A stretch of DNA of 64,000 nucleotides, taken from JBPRGG01 sp051418075 (lineage in GTDB: Bacteria; Bacteroidota; Bacteroidia; Cytophagales; Cyclobacteriaceae). Under the pieces are notes generated by a model. The model was not told where the DNA came from. It searched no databases and saw nothing but the letters and a program-made list of their open reading frames with translations. The DNA is taken from the NCBI GenBank assembly GCA_051418075.1, contig JBPRGG010000056.1, forward strand, positions 62,001 through 126,000, in the 5' to 3' direction. The translations under genes and the position numbers were made by a program. This document shows, one piece after another, positions 15,626-23,465 of this stretch; within the stretch, counting starts at the first letter, position 1; each line of letters starts with the position of its first letter.

Positions 15626-18523
15626 CTACACTTCCAGTACCTCCTCCTGCTCATAATCTCCCACCGGAATACAACTACATACCAGGTTACGATCACCATA
15701 AGCACTGTCAATTCGACTTACAGCCGGCCAGAATTTATTTTCCCTGACATAATCCAGCGGATAAACGGCCTTTTCACGGCTGTAGGGATAGTCCCATTGG
15801 TCAGATAAAGCTACCTGAGCTGTGTGAGGTGCATTCTTTAGTACATTATTTTCCGGATCTACCTTACACTGCTCTATTTCAAGAATTTCCTGTCGAATAC
15901 TGATCAAAGCTTCACAAAATCGATCCAGCTCTTCTTTGGTTTCACTTTCAGTAGGTTCGATCATCATGGTGCCAGGTACAGGAAAAGAAACTGTGGGGGC
16001 ATGAAAACCATAATCCATTAACCTTTTGGCCAGATCTTCTACCTCTATGCCTGATTTTTTAAACTGCCGGCAATCAATGATCATCTCGTGGGCGTTGCGA
16101 CCATTTTTACCACTGTAAAGCACCTGAAAATGGTCTTTGATCAGGTGCTTGATGTAATTGGTATTGAGTATGGCTACCTCCGTAGCCTTTTTTAATCCTT
16201 TTTTTCCCATCAATGCAATGTAAGCATAGGAAATGGCCAGTATACCGGCGCTGCCATATGGAGCGGCTGAAATAGCAGAAATAGATTTATTTCCTCCGGT
16301 TTCCACCAGGGGATTTCCTGGCAGAAAAGGAACCAAATGGCGGGCTACGCAAATAGGACCCATACCCGGTCCGCCCCCACCATGAGGGATGCAAAAGGTT
16401 TTATGTAAATTGAGGTGACAAACATCAGCCCCTATCCGGGCCGGATTGGTCAATCCTACCTGAGCATTCATGTTGGCTCCATCCATATAGACCTGTCCAC
16501 CCTGCTGGTGAATAGTATCACAAATTTCAATGATATCTTCCTCAAAAACTCCATGGGTGGAAGGATAGGTGATCATCAGCGCAGAAAGCTGGTCTTTATA
16601 TTGAGCGGCTTTTGCTTTCAGATCTGCCAAGTCTATGTTTCCGTGTTCATCACATTTCACGATTACTACCTGCATTCCTGCCATCACCGCGCTGGCCGGA
16701 TTGGTACCGTGAGCCGATGATGGGATGAGGGTGACATTGCGGTGACCCTGCCCCTGATCCTGCTGATAAGCCCGGATCACCATTAACCCGGCATATTCCC
16801 CCTGAGCCCCGGAATTTGGTTGAAGAGAGGTGGCAGCAAAACCTGTTATTTCATTGAGCCATTGGGCTAGCTCCCGGAACATTTGTTGATAACCCTGAGT
16901 TTGATCTATGGGCGCAAATGGATGAATACTTGCCAGTTCGGGCCAGGTCACCGGTAACATTTCGGTGGTGGCATTAAGTTTCATCGTACAGGAACCTAAA
17001 GAGATCATGGAATGCACCAGGGATAGATCTTTATTTTCCAGGCGCTTCATATAGCGCAGCATTTCATGTTCCGAATGATGGGTGTTAAATACGGGATGTT
17101 CCAGGAAAGCAGAAGTACGTTTTAACCCCTGGGGCAGATCAAATTCTATCATTACATCTTCACTAAAACCGGGCTTCTGGTCTTTGGCCTGAGCAAATAT
17201 TTGAATCAGTTGTTTTACGTCTTCTAAGGTGGTAGATTCCGATATTGCAATCCCCACTGCAGAACCATCAAAATAACGCAGGTTAATCTGATGTGCCTCA
17301 GCCAGTTCCCTGATTTTTTTAATTGTATTATGATGCTCCTGAGTGATCTTTAGGGTGTCGAAGAAAAGTTCATTTTCCTGAGTGTAACCTAATTGTTTTA
17401 AATGCTGATCCAGATACCTGGTTAAACCATGGATCCTGGCTGCGATCTGCTTCAATTTCTGGGGACCATGATACACAGCATACATACCGGCCATCACAGC
17501 CAGCAAGACCTGGGCCGTACATATATTAGAAGTGGCTTTTTCCCTACGAATATGCTGTTCCCGTGTTTGTAACGCCATTCGATAGGCTTTTTTGCCTTGT
17601 TTATCCAGGGAAACACCAATAATTCGTCCCGGAATTTGCCTTTTATAGCTGTCCAGGGTGGCAAAATAGGCGGCATGGGGTCCTCCATAGCCCATGGGAA
17701 TGCCGAAACGTTGGGTAGAACCTACTACCACATCTGCTCCCATCTTCCCTGGAGGAGTTAGTAAAGTCAGGCTGAGCAAATCAGCAGCGACAGTTACAAA
17801 AACATTATTTTCTTTGGCTGAAGCAATCAGGCTATGATAATCAGTTACTTTTCCATTACTGTCAGGATATTGAAGCATTAACCCAAACAATTCCGGATCG
17901 GTAAGATCCAGCAGGCTCAAATCAGTAATTACCAGCTCTATGCCCAAAGGTTTAGATCGGGTTTTTAGCACATCAATGGTCTGGGGAAAGGTATGCTGAT
18001 CTACAAAAAACTTATTGGCCTTCTTTTTAGCGCCTTTTCTGAGGCTAAAAAACATACTCATGGCTTCAGCTGCTGCAGTACCTTCATCCAGCAATGAGGC
18101 ATTGGCTATTTCCATGCCAGTAAGATCTATAACCATAGTTTGAAAATTCACCAGCGCTTCCAACCGTCCCTGCGCTATCTCTGCCTGGTATGGCGTGTAA
18201 GCAGTATACCAACCCGGATTTTCCAGAATATTTCTTTGAATAACGGGTGGAACGATACAATCATAATAACCTAACCCTATATAAGATTTATAAATTTGAT
18301 TTCGGCTGGCAACCTGACGGAATTCCCGGATGAACTGGTGCTCAGGTCTGGCTTGGGGAAGATCAAATAATTTTTCCAACCTGATCCTGGCGGGTATGGT
18401 TTCACTGATCAATTGGTCCATATCTTTCACTCCAATTGCCTGGCACATTTCCTCAATTTGTACCTGGTCAGGACCAATATGTCTGACATCAAATCTTTCT
18501 TGTTGATCTAATTTTATCTGCAT
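15626..18523 (-). CDS. gcvP: Glycine dehydrogenase (decarboxylating), P-protein
   Basis: A 965-residue full-length P-protein in which the two PLP-fold halves are fused, as in E. coli and eukaryotes. It decarboxylates glycine and passes the aminomethyl group to lipoyl-GcvH in the glycine cleavage system. Signs are the N-terminal RHIGPDQVQIEEM, GYYDCIVPPVIQRNILENPGWYTAYTPYQ, STQRFGIPMGYGGPHAAYFAT, and in the second half SGAQGEYAGLMVIRAY, SSAHGTNPASAVMAGM and the cofactor-lysine segment NLHKTFCIPHGGGGPGMGP (Lys near 708). It ends with the typical CVARH and PVGDY elements. GcvT and GcvH are not in the window. It is a single gene with a normal length and no lesions. Confidence 0.98.
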   Translation of the reverse strand: MQIKLDQQERFDVRHIGPDQVQIEEMCQAIGVKDMDQLISETIPARIRLEKLFDLPQARPEHQFIREFRQVASRNQIYKSYIGLGYYDCIVPPVIQRNILENPGWYTAYTPYQAEIAQGRLEALVNFQTMVIDLTGMEIANASLLDEGTAAAEAMSMFFSLRKGAKKKANKFFVDQHTFPQTIDVLKTRSKPLGIELVITDLSLLDLTDPELFGLMLQYPDSNGKVTDYHSLIASAKENNVFVTVAADLLSLTLLTPPGKMGADVVVGSTQRFGIPMGYGGPHAAYFATLDSYKRQIPGRIIGVSLDKQGKKAYRMALQTREQHIRREKATSNICTAQVLLAVMAGMYAVYHGPQKLKQIAARIHGLTRYLDQHLKQLGYTQENELFFDTLKITQEHHNTIKKIRELAEAHQINLRYFDGSAVGIAISESTTLEDVKQLIQIFAQAKDQKPGFSEDVMIEFDLPQGLKRTSAFLEHPVFNTHHSEHEMLRYMKRLENKDLSLVHSMISLGSCTMKLNATTEMLPVTWPELASIHPFAPIDQTQGYQQMFRELAQWLNEITGFAATSLQPNSGAQGEYAGLMVIRAYQQDQGQGHRNVTLIPSSAHGTNPASAVMAGMQVVIVKCDEHGNIDLADLKAKAAQYKDQLSALMITYPSTHGVFEEDIIEICDTIHQQGGQVYMDGANMNAQVGLTNPARIGADVCHLNLHKTFCIPHGGGGPGMGPICVARHLVPFLPGNPLVETGGNKSISAISAAPYGSAGILAISYAYIALMGKKGLKKATEVAILNTNYIKHLIKDHFQVLYSGKNGRNAHEMIIDCRQFKKSGIEVEDLAKRLMDYGFHAPTVSFPVPGTMMIEPTESETKEELDRFCEALISIRQEILEIEQCKVDPENNVLKNAPHTAQVALSDQWDYPYSREKAVYPLDYVRENKFWPAVSRIDSAYGDRNLVCSCIPVGDYEQEEVLEV

Positions 18524-18837
18524 GCTAATAGTGACCTAAATTTTCTTTTCAGCTAAATTAATCTGCAAAGTTATAATATAATGTATTATTATATTGTTAT
18601 GCCAAACAATAAAAATGGAGACATACCCAATAAAGCTATTCAGGAAATAAGGCAGATAAAACCCGAAGCGGATTTTAATTTCGTTACAGACTAAATTACC
18701 TGAGAAATTTCAGGTGGACAAAATCAATGGCCAAACTATATTTTTTTAGGTTTGACGTCGGCTAAAAGTCGGATTATACAGCTACCTAAATAAACATAAT
18801 CAACCAATAACTAATTCAAGTAAAAATTGATCAGGAT
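18524..18837. other. Intergenic region with a possible 31-residue frame
   Basis: About 310 nt upstream of gcvP. A plus-strand frame at 18599-18694 encodes 31 residues (MPNNKNGDIPNKAIQEIRQI at the start). It has a reasonable amino-acid make-up but no recognised family and could be chance. No glycine-riboswitch-like structure was seen next to gcvP. Confidence 0.3.
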
Positions 18838-19470
18838 CTAATAGCTTACAAAAGGCATTTGGTAATCAAATTGCTCATCCTGCACCAGTTTAAGAATAAA
18901 ATTAGCCAAATCCGGACGGCTGATCTGGGTGCTGGCATTTACCCCTACCCAACCTACCCGGTAGGTCCCTTTGGCTGGTTCATTAGTCAATCGTGGGCCT
19001 CTGACAATGGTCCATTTGAGGCCGCTTCTTTTCAAAACTTCGGCGTGGGCTTTGGCATCATTTAAAATCTTTGGCACCGCAACTTTCATGATCAACCTGA
19101 TCAAGTGATCGGGAATTTTTGGTTGATCCTTTTCCGGAAACGGCAACCCACCACCGGACAAGGAAATGATTCTTTGTAGACCAAATGTATGCATGGCTTT
19201 TACGATATTTTTGGTACCATCAGTCTGAAGCCATTTGGGAGAATCTTTAACATGTCCAAATAAACTCACCACCAGGTCGGTATCTTTCACTGTTTGATTT
19301 ACATTTTCCTGGTCCAGCACATCACCTTTTATTACCGTCAAAAGATCTGAAGCTTCCTCTAATTTAGCGGGATTTCTTACCAGGGCTTTCACCTGATATC
19401 CTTTAGCCACTGCAAGTTTTAAAAATTGTTTTCCGGTCAATCCGGTTGCTCCAAATAATGCGATTTTCAT
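18838..19470 (-). CDS. NAD(P)-binding NmrA/SDR-type protein
   Basis: A 210-residue Rossmann-fold protein. The cofactor loop is GATGLTGKQFLKLAVAKGY at 8-26, followed by VKALVRNPAKL, VIKGDVLDQENV and LVVSLFGH, the atypical SDR (NmrA/BVR-B-like) pattern. The later segments RIISLSGGG, LKRSGLKWTIVRGPRL and ISRPDLANFILKLV are standard for this subgroup. Such proteins act as NADPH-dependent reductases or redox sensors; no substrate can be named. It is divergent from an HxlR regulator across 91 nt, a common arrangement in which the regulator controls the reductase in response to electrophiles or quinones. Confidence 0.9.
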   Translation of the reverse strand: MKIALFGATGLTGKQFLKLAVAKGYQVKALVRNPAKLEEASDLLTVIKGDVLDQENVNQTVKDTDLVVSLFGHVKDSPKWLQTDGTKNIVKAMHTFGLQRIISLSGGGLPFPEKDQPKIPDHLIRLIMKVAVPKILNDAKAHAEVLKRSGLKWTIVRGPRLTNEPAKGTYRVGWVGVNASTQISRPDLANFILKLVQDEQFDYQMPFVSY

Positions 19471-19512
19471 AGTTTTCCTGTTTTATTATTTTAAGTTTTA
19501 GGTAAAATTAGA

Positions 19513-19562
19513 TAATTTTGGTTTTTCTTACAAAAAGTATGGTACCTACCTTTAAGTAAGTA
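19513..19562 (+). promoter_or_regulatory. HxlR promoter and probable autoregulatory operator
   Basis: TAATTTTG at 19513-19520 fits the -7 consensus for the HxlR gene. Downstream an inverted repeat TACCTAC (19543-19549) and GTAAGTA (19556-19562, 6 of 7 matching) ends at the ATG, and AGTATGG occurs twice with a 20-nt period. Both features suit a dimeric regulator acting on the divergent promoters. Confidence 0.45.
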
Positions 19563-19882
19563 TGGAAAATAGAAAACTTTTTCCCCGATGCCCTATTCGA
19601 ACCACCCTGGAGATGCTGGGAGGCAAGTGGCGACTCTTGATCATTAATGAAATTGGTCATCAATCGCTTAGATATGGAGAAATAAAAAAAGCTATCCCAG
19701 AAATCAGTGAAAAAATGCTGGTCAGTGAACTTAAAACATTGGTGGATAACGAGTTGGTAATACGAAATAATTTTGGTGAAGTACCTCCCAGAGTAGAGTA
19801 TCATTTAACCGATAAAGGGAAAATGGCACTCCGCTTAATCCAGCCCATTACTGAATTTGGTATCAATTATATGAAAAATTAA
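19562..19882 (+). CDS. HxlR-family transcriptional regulator
   Basis: A 106-residue winged-helix protein. The family hallmark is clear: CPIRTTLEMLGGKWRLLIINEI at 11-32 with the N-terminal conserved Cys11, then RYGEIKKAIPEISEKMLVSELKTL (recognition region), LVIRNNFGEVPPRVEYHLTDKGK and a C-terminal helix. HxlR proteins sense quinones, aldehydes or disulfide stress, often by the N-terminal Cys, and repress or activate an adjacent enzyme gene. The divergent NAD(P)-binding gene at 18838-19470 is the obvious target. Confidence 0.93.
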   Translation: MENRKLFPRCPIRTTLEMLGGKWRLLIINEIGHQSLRYGEIKKAIPEISEKMLVSELKTLVDNELVIRNNFGEVPPRVEYHLTDKGKMALRLIQPITEFGINYMKN

Positions 19883-20063
19883 ACCGCTGATTTACAAATA
19901 AAGCCTCTCCAAACATTTCCAGGTTCTGGAATTAAAATTACACCAATTGGAATACTAATGCTATATACCTTTTGTTATAAGGCTGAAAAGGTGACATTTA
20001 AAAATGTGGTATAAATTTGGTTCTGGATTTTTGAAATAACTAAAGTAGAATAATTAAAATAAT

Positions 20064-20174
20064 ATGACTATGACCAAATATCCTGTAGATCCCGAATTAA
20101 AGGGTCTCAATCAAAAAATAAAACAAGATATTATAAGATTAAGAGCGATTATTGATCGCTTAAATCAACAGTAA
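20064..20174 (+). CDS. Possible small protein of 36 residues
   Basis: The frame encodes MTMTKYPVDPELKGLNQKI and ends AIIDRLNQQ, a short amphipathic helix with a plausible composition. It lies alone in a 520-nt spacer between the HxlR and SAM-hydrolase genes. There is no family match in memory. Expression is unproven, so confidence is low. Confidence 0.3.
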   Translation: MTMTKYPVDPELKGLNQKIKQDIIRLRAIIDRLNQQ

Positions 20175-20294
20175 ATTACTCAATAAACTCATAACTTTAA
20201 GAGCCCCGATCACTTTACAATACTTAATTGCATATATCTGACTGTGTTAATATTGTCTTAAACGGTGAAAAATCATAAGTGAAAGACCATGCTT

Positions 20295-20318
20295 TCCGCA
20301 AGATCACAGACTTGCGGA
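20295..20318. repeat. Perfect 8-bp stem-loop
   Basis: TCCGCAAG and CTTGCGGA pair around an 8-nt loop. The stem is followed on the plus strand by GAAAAAAC rather than T residues, so it is not a standard terminator. About 35 nt further on comes a GC-rich stretch (20350-20385) resembling the edge of the segment at 15376-15400. Confidence 0.5.
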
Positions 20319-20405
20319 GAAAAAACAATAAGATAATGACATTATTTTTTGACGGACGACGCTGACCCCCGTTGAATTTGTCTGTACTTTGCCTTTTATG
20401 ATTAA

Positions 20406-21269
20406 ATGACGACTATGATTATAAGAAAATCACTTTTGGTATTAATGTCAGATTTCGGGCTGAAAGAACGATTTGTAGCCAGTATGAAAGGCGTTGCTTT
20501 AAGCCAGGACCCTCAATTAAACATCCATGACCTCACCCATCAAATCAATCCATTTGATATTGAAGAAGCTGCCTTTACCCTTTACCATACCCTGCCTTAC
20601 TGGCCTGAACAAACAGTTTTTGTCAGTGTGGTGGATCCAGGAGTGGGCACTATCAGAAAATCCATTGTGGCCCAATTGGTTACCAACCAACTGGTAGTAA
20701 CTCCCGATAATGGTACCATCACCTTATTGGAACAAAAGCCAGGAATTCTACAAGTAAGGGAAATTGATGAAAACCTCAACCGCCTGCCTGGTTCTGATAA
20801 TTACCACACATTTCATGGTCGTGATGTATATGTTTATACCGGAGCCCGATTGGCTGCCGGGCAGATCAGCTTTGATCAAACCGGACCACTCCTTAAAGCC
20901 CCCTGGCAAAAGTTAAACCTGGCCCAGCCGATCATGCAGGAACATTCTATCATTGGTGCAATTTCAAAAGTGGAACATCCTTATGGAAATCTCGTTACTA
21001 ATATTCCGGAACAACTGATGCTCCAGTTGTTTAAGCCGGGAGACAAATTATTGGTAGAAGTTTTAAACCAGGAAAAAACCAGGCTAAAGCAAGTGGTAGC
21101 ACTTGTCAGTAGCTTTGGTCAGGTTGGAAAGGATGAACTATTGATTTATATAGACTCAGTAGGATATGCAGGTTTAGCCTTAAATAGTAATAATCTGGCT
21201 ACAAAACAGAGACTGGAAGCAGGTAATGAATGGACAATAAAGTTAAGCCGGATTCCTGGTCACTCTTGA
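20406..21269 (+). CDS. SAM hydroxide adenosyltransferase (DUF62 family)
   Basis: A 287-residue protein of the fluorinase/chlorinase-like DUF62 family, which hydrolyses S-adenosylmethionine to adenosine and methionine using an activated water. Diagnostic segments are VLMSDFGLKERFVASMKGV at the N-terminus, IHDLTHQINPFDIEEAAF, VFVSVVDPGVGT, VVTPDNGTITLL, TFHGRDVYVYTGARLA and the C-terminal GAISKVEHPYGNLVTNI domain that binds the adenine. The start could be residue 1 or Met4. Lack of the chlorinase/fluorinase insertion argues for the hydrolase. It is a single gene. Confidence 0.9.
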   Translation: MTTMIIRKSLLVLMSDFGLKERFVASMKGVALSQDPQLNIHDLTHQINPFDIEEAAFTLYHTLPYWPEQTVFVSVVDPGVGTIRKSIVAQLVTNQLVVTPDNGTITLLEQKPGILQVREIDENLNRLPGSDNYHTFHGRDVYVYTGARLAAGQISFDQTGPLLKAPWQKLNLAQPIMQEHSIIGAISKVEHPYGNLVTNIPEQLMLQLFKPGDKLLVEVLNQEKTRLKQVVALVSSFGQVGKDELLIYIDSVGYAGLALNSNNLATKQRLEAGNEWTIKLSRIPGHS

Positions 21270-21375
21270 TCCAAAACAATCGCAATAATAAAGGAGTGAA
21301 TCCTAAAATAACGCTTTTAAAACTTCCGGCCTGAACAAAGATTTTATCTGGTTCATTTCAGGAATTCTTTATAAT

Positions 21376-22275
21376 ATGTATTTTAGCCATATTGAGGATG
21401 GAATCATAAGATATGTTAAAAGAAATCGTTTTGCCTTAGTGAAGCATTATGTCATATTGATTTGGGGAATTTTGTTATCTCACGGATTACTGGCCCAGGA
21501 TGATCAGGTTAAGATCAATGGTACAGTAGTATCGGGTGATAGCCTGGAACCAGTTCCTTTTGTACACATCATCGATAAAATTAAGAATTTAGGCACCTCT
21601 ACCGATGAGGATGGGAGGTTTTCCCTCAAAGTGCCGGTAGGAGATACCCTGCTTTTTTCAGCCATTGGGTATTATACCCATACATATATTGTTCCAGATA
21701 CTGATCAGGATGAAATTGATGTGATTATCAAGCTTAGGAACAGGATATACCAGTTGAAGCCTATTGATATTTATGCCTATGATCTGGAGGAGATGTTTAA
21801 CCAGATGAAAAAGAAAGATGAAGTAGACCTGAAGAACCCCAAAGGTGAGCCAATGCTTCCGGAAAAGGAAAGAAAAGAAGTGCCAGCCATCAATCTGGCC
21901 CCTTCTATGGCAGGTGGAGCTCGGTTAGAAGGGGCAGTAACTGCTTTTGCCAATCTTTTCAATAAAGAATTCCAGCAAAGAAAGCGGCTTAAGGAAATAA
22001 TAGCGGAAGAAGAGGCCAGGAAAAACTATCAGGAATATATCAGATTGCTGCAGGAGAATTATAAGGATATTGCCCAGAAGATCACCCGGCTGGAGCAGGA
22101 TGAGTTCAACGATTTCATTGCTTTATACATGCCTTCCTTGTCTTTTTTAGAATATGCCGAAGAATACGACATAGTAGTAAAAGTTCATAAAGACTTCCAG
22201 GACTATCGCTATAAATTTAAGCTGGAAGAAATCAGTCTGAATGAATTGCTGGAAAATGCTCAATTTAAAAAGTAG
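21376..22275 (+). CDS. Carboxypeptidase-like regulatory domain protein
   Basis: A 299-residue predicted exported protein. A hydrophobic segment at about 25-40 (HYVILIWGILLSHGLLAQ) serves as signal, and the first 20 residues may be upstream of the true start. Residues 45-130 form a CarboxypepD_reg-like beta-sandwich: KINGTVVSGDSLEPVPFVHIID, GTSTDEDGRFSLKVPVGDTLLFSAIGY. The rest is a charged helical tail with KKKDEVDLKNPKGEPML and a coiled region 195-235. Bacteroidota use this domain in TonB-dependent receptors and in stand-alone envelope proteins; no receptor barrel follows. Function unknown. Confidence 0.8.
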   Translation: MYFSHIEDGIIRYVKRNRFALVKHYVILIWGILLSHGLLAQDDQVKINGTVVSGDSLEPVPFVHIIDKIKNLGTSTDEDGRFSLKVPVGDTLLFSAIGYYTHTYIVPDTDQDEIDVIIKLRNRIYQLKPIDIYAYDLEEMFNQMKKKDEVDLKNPKGEPMLPEKERKEVPAINLAPSMAGGARLEGAVTAFANLFNKEFQQRKRLKEIIAEEEARKNYQEYIRLLQENYKDIAQKITRLEQDEFNDFIALYMPSLSFLEYAEEYDIVVKVHKDFQDYRYKFKLEEISLNELLENAQFKK

Positions 22276-22381
22276 CAGTTTGAATACCTTCTGTTTCCCA
22301 TAACATTTGTCATTTAAACCTGTTGAAACTTTTACAAGATTACGATTTTTAAATATTTTTTAACCTAAAAATTCAAATTTT

Positions 22382-22585
22382 ATGGCTATTATAAAAGTTA
22401 TTGAAGTAATTGCTTCTTCACCCAACAGTTTTGATGATGCTACCAAGAATGCATTGACTGAGGCAAAAAAGACCATTAAAAACATCCAATCAATTTATGT
22501 CAAGGAAATGAACGCCAATGTAGAAAATGGTGAGATTGTTTCTTATGGTGTCAATGCCAAAGTTTCCTTTGTTGTTGATCATTGA
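22382..22585 (+). CDS. Dodecin family protein
   Basis: A 67-residue protein with the complete dodecin pattern: AIIKVIEVIASSPNSFDDAT, then a helix AKKTIKNIQSIYVKEMNANV and the terminal strands GEIVSYGVNAKVSFVVD. Dodecins form hollow dodecamers that store and buffer flavins (or CoA in some bacteria). The usual flavin-stacking Trp of archaeal dodecin is replaced by Tyr34 or a neighbouring residue, as is often the case in bacteria. A flavin reductase gene follows 94 nt downstream, which fits a flavin role. Confidence 0.93.
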   Translation: MAIIKVIEVIASSPNSFDDATKNALTEAKKTIKNIQSIYVKEMNANVENGEIVSYGVNAKVSFVVDH

Positions 22586-22598
22586 TCTAAAATTAAGT

Positions 22599-22630
22599 GA
22601 GGCTATTAGTTTAAATCGATTAATAGCCTC
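22599..22630 (+). terminator. Stem-loop after the dodecin gene
   Basis: GAGGCTATTA at 22599-22608 pairs perfectly with TAATAGCCTC at 22621-22630 across a 12-nt loop. No T run follows, so it may be an attenuator or mRNA-stabilising hairpin between dodecin and the flavin reductase. Confidence 0.5.
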
Positions 22631-22679
22631 CTAAACCAATCACCTTATCTGATAATTAAATTAATAAATATCATAAATT

Positions 22680-23174
22680 ATGGAACGTAAAGTAATTGAA
22701 AAGAATAAGATAACCCAGGCATTACGTAAAATCACCTATGGATTTTATATTGCCACTGCAAAAAAGGATGATCAAATAGGTGCCGGAACAGTGTGCTGGG
22801 TAAGTCAGGTATCTTTTGAACCCCCTATGGTAATGATGGGCATTAAAAAAGGCAGTAACCTGAAGCATATCATTGAACAAAGCGGTGCTTTTGCCATCAA
22901 TATTGTAGGAAAGGCAGAAAAACCTATGCTTTCTCCTTTTTTTAAAGAAACACAATCCGAAGATCATCGTATCAACGGCTATAAATATGAAGACGGACAA
23001 TTAAATTGCCCTATTCTGGAAGGTTTGCCGGCATTTTTAGAGTGTAAAGTTATCGAAAGTTATACACCCGGAGATCATACCATCTTTATCGGAGAAGTAG
23101 TGAATTACGATGTAAGGAATAAAGATGCTGAACCTTTGATTGAATGGGAAACAGATTTAAGGTATGGTGGGTAA
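22680..23174 (+). CDS. Flavin reductase family protein
   Basis: A 164-residue FMN-binding split-barrel protein of the flavin reductase (FlaRed/HpaC) family. Segments seen: KITYGFYIATAKKDDQIGAGTVCWVSQVSFEPPMVMMGIKK cut here to its two parts GFYIATAKK and VSFEPPMVMMGI, then FAINIVGK, PILEGLPAFLECKV and the C-terminal GDHTIFIGEVV. It either reduces free flavin with NAD(P)H for a partner monooxygenase or is a flavin-bound electron carrier similar to rubredoxin oxidoreductases. The upstream dodecin supports flavin metabolism. A stem-loop separates the two genes, so co-transcription is uncertain. Confidence 0.9.
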   Translation: MERKVIEKNKITQALRKITYGFYIATAKKDDQIGAGTVCWVSQVSFEPPMVMMGIKKGSNLKHIIEQSGAFAINIVGKAEKPMLSPFFKETQSEDHRINGYKYEDGQLNCPILEGLPAFLECKVIESYTPGDHTIFIGEVVNYDVRNKDAEPLIEWETDLRYGG

Positions 23175-23465
23175 TTCCCACTTTTCCTGTCATTTGGTTT
23201 TCATTTTATAATGTACTTTTAGTGTACCCTCCTCTGAAAACGCGTGATTCATCCTAAATACTATAATATGCTGAATTCACATTCTTAAAACCATCTGCCT
23301 CATGGTTGAGCCATATAGGTAAGTTACCTGTTATTTGCCCTCCGGACAAAACAATCCATGTCTACAAAATCTTCTAAAATTACCAGTTTTTAGCTTTATT
23401 ATTATTATTAAATCATTTATTGTCCTTAACTTAACGTGAAAGTTTTTTTGGATTAAAAAAGTAAT
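23175..23465. other. Intergenic region, small palindromes only
   Basis: About 290 nt upstream of the UPF0182 gene. It contains two small inverted repeats near 23304-23330 (ATGGTTGAGCCAT and GGTAAGTTACC) and is otherwise AT-rich. No gene is supported. Confidence 0.45.

Noticed and set aside
23220..23245. Another copy of the tRNA-Ser 3' end (CCCTCCTCTG)
   Set aside because: Only about 10 bases match and the flanks show no tRNA structure, so this is within chance.
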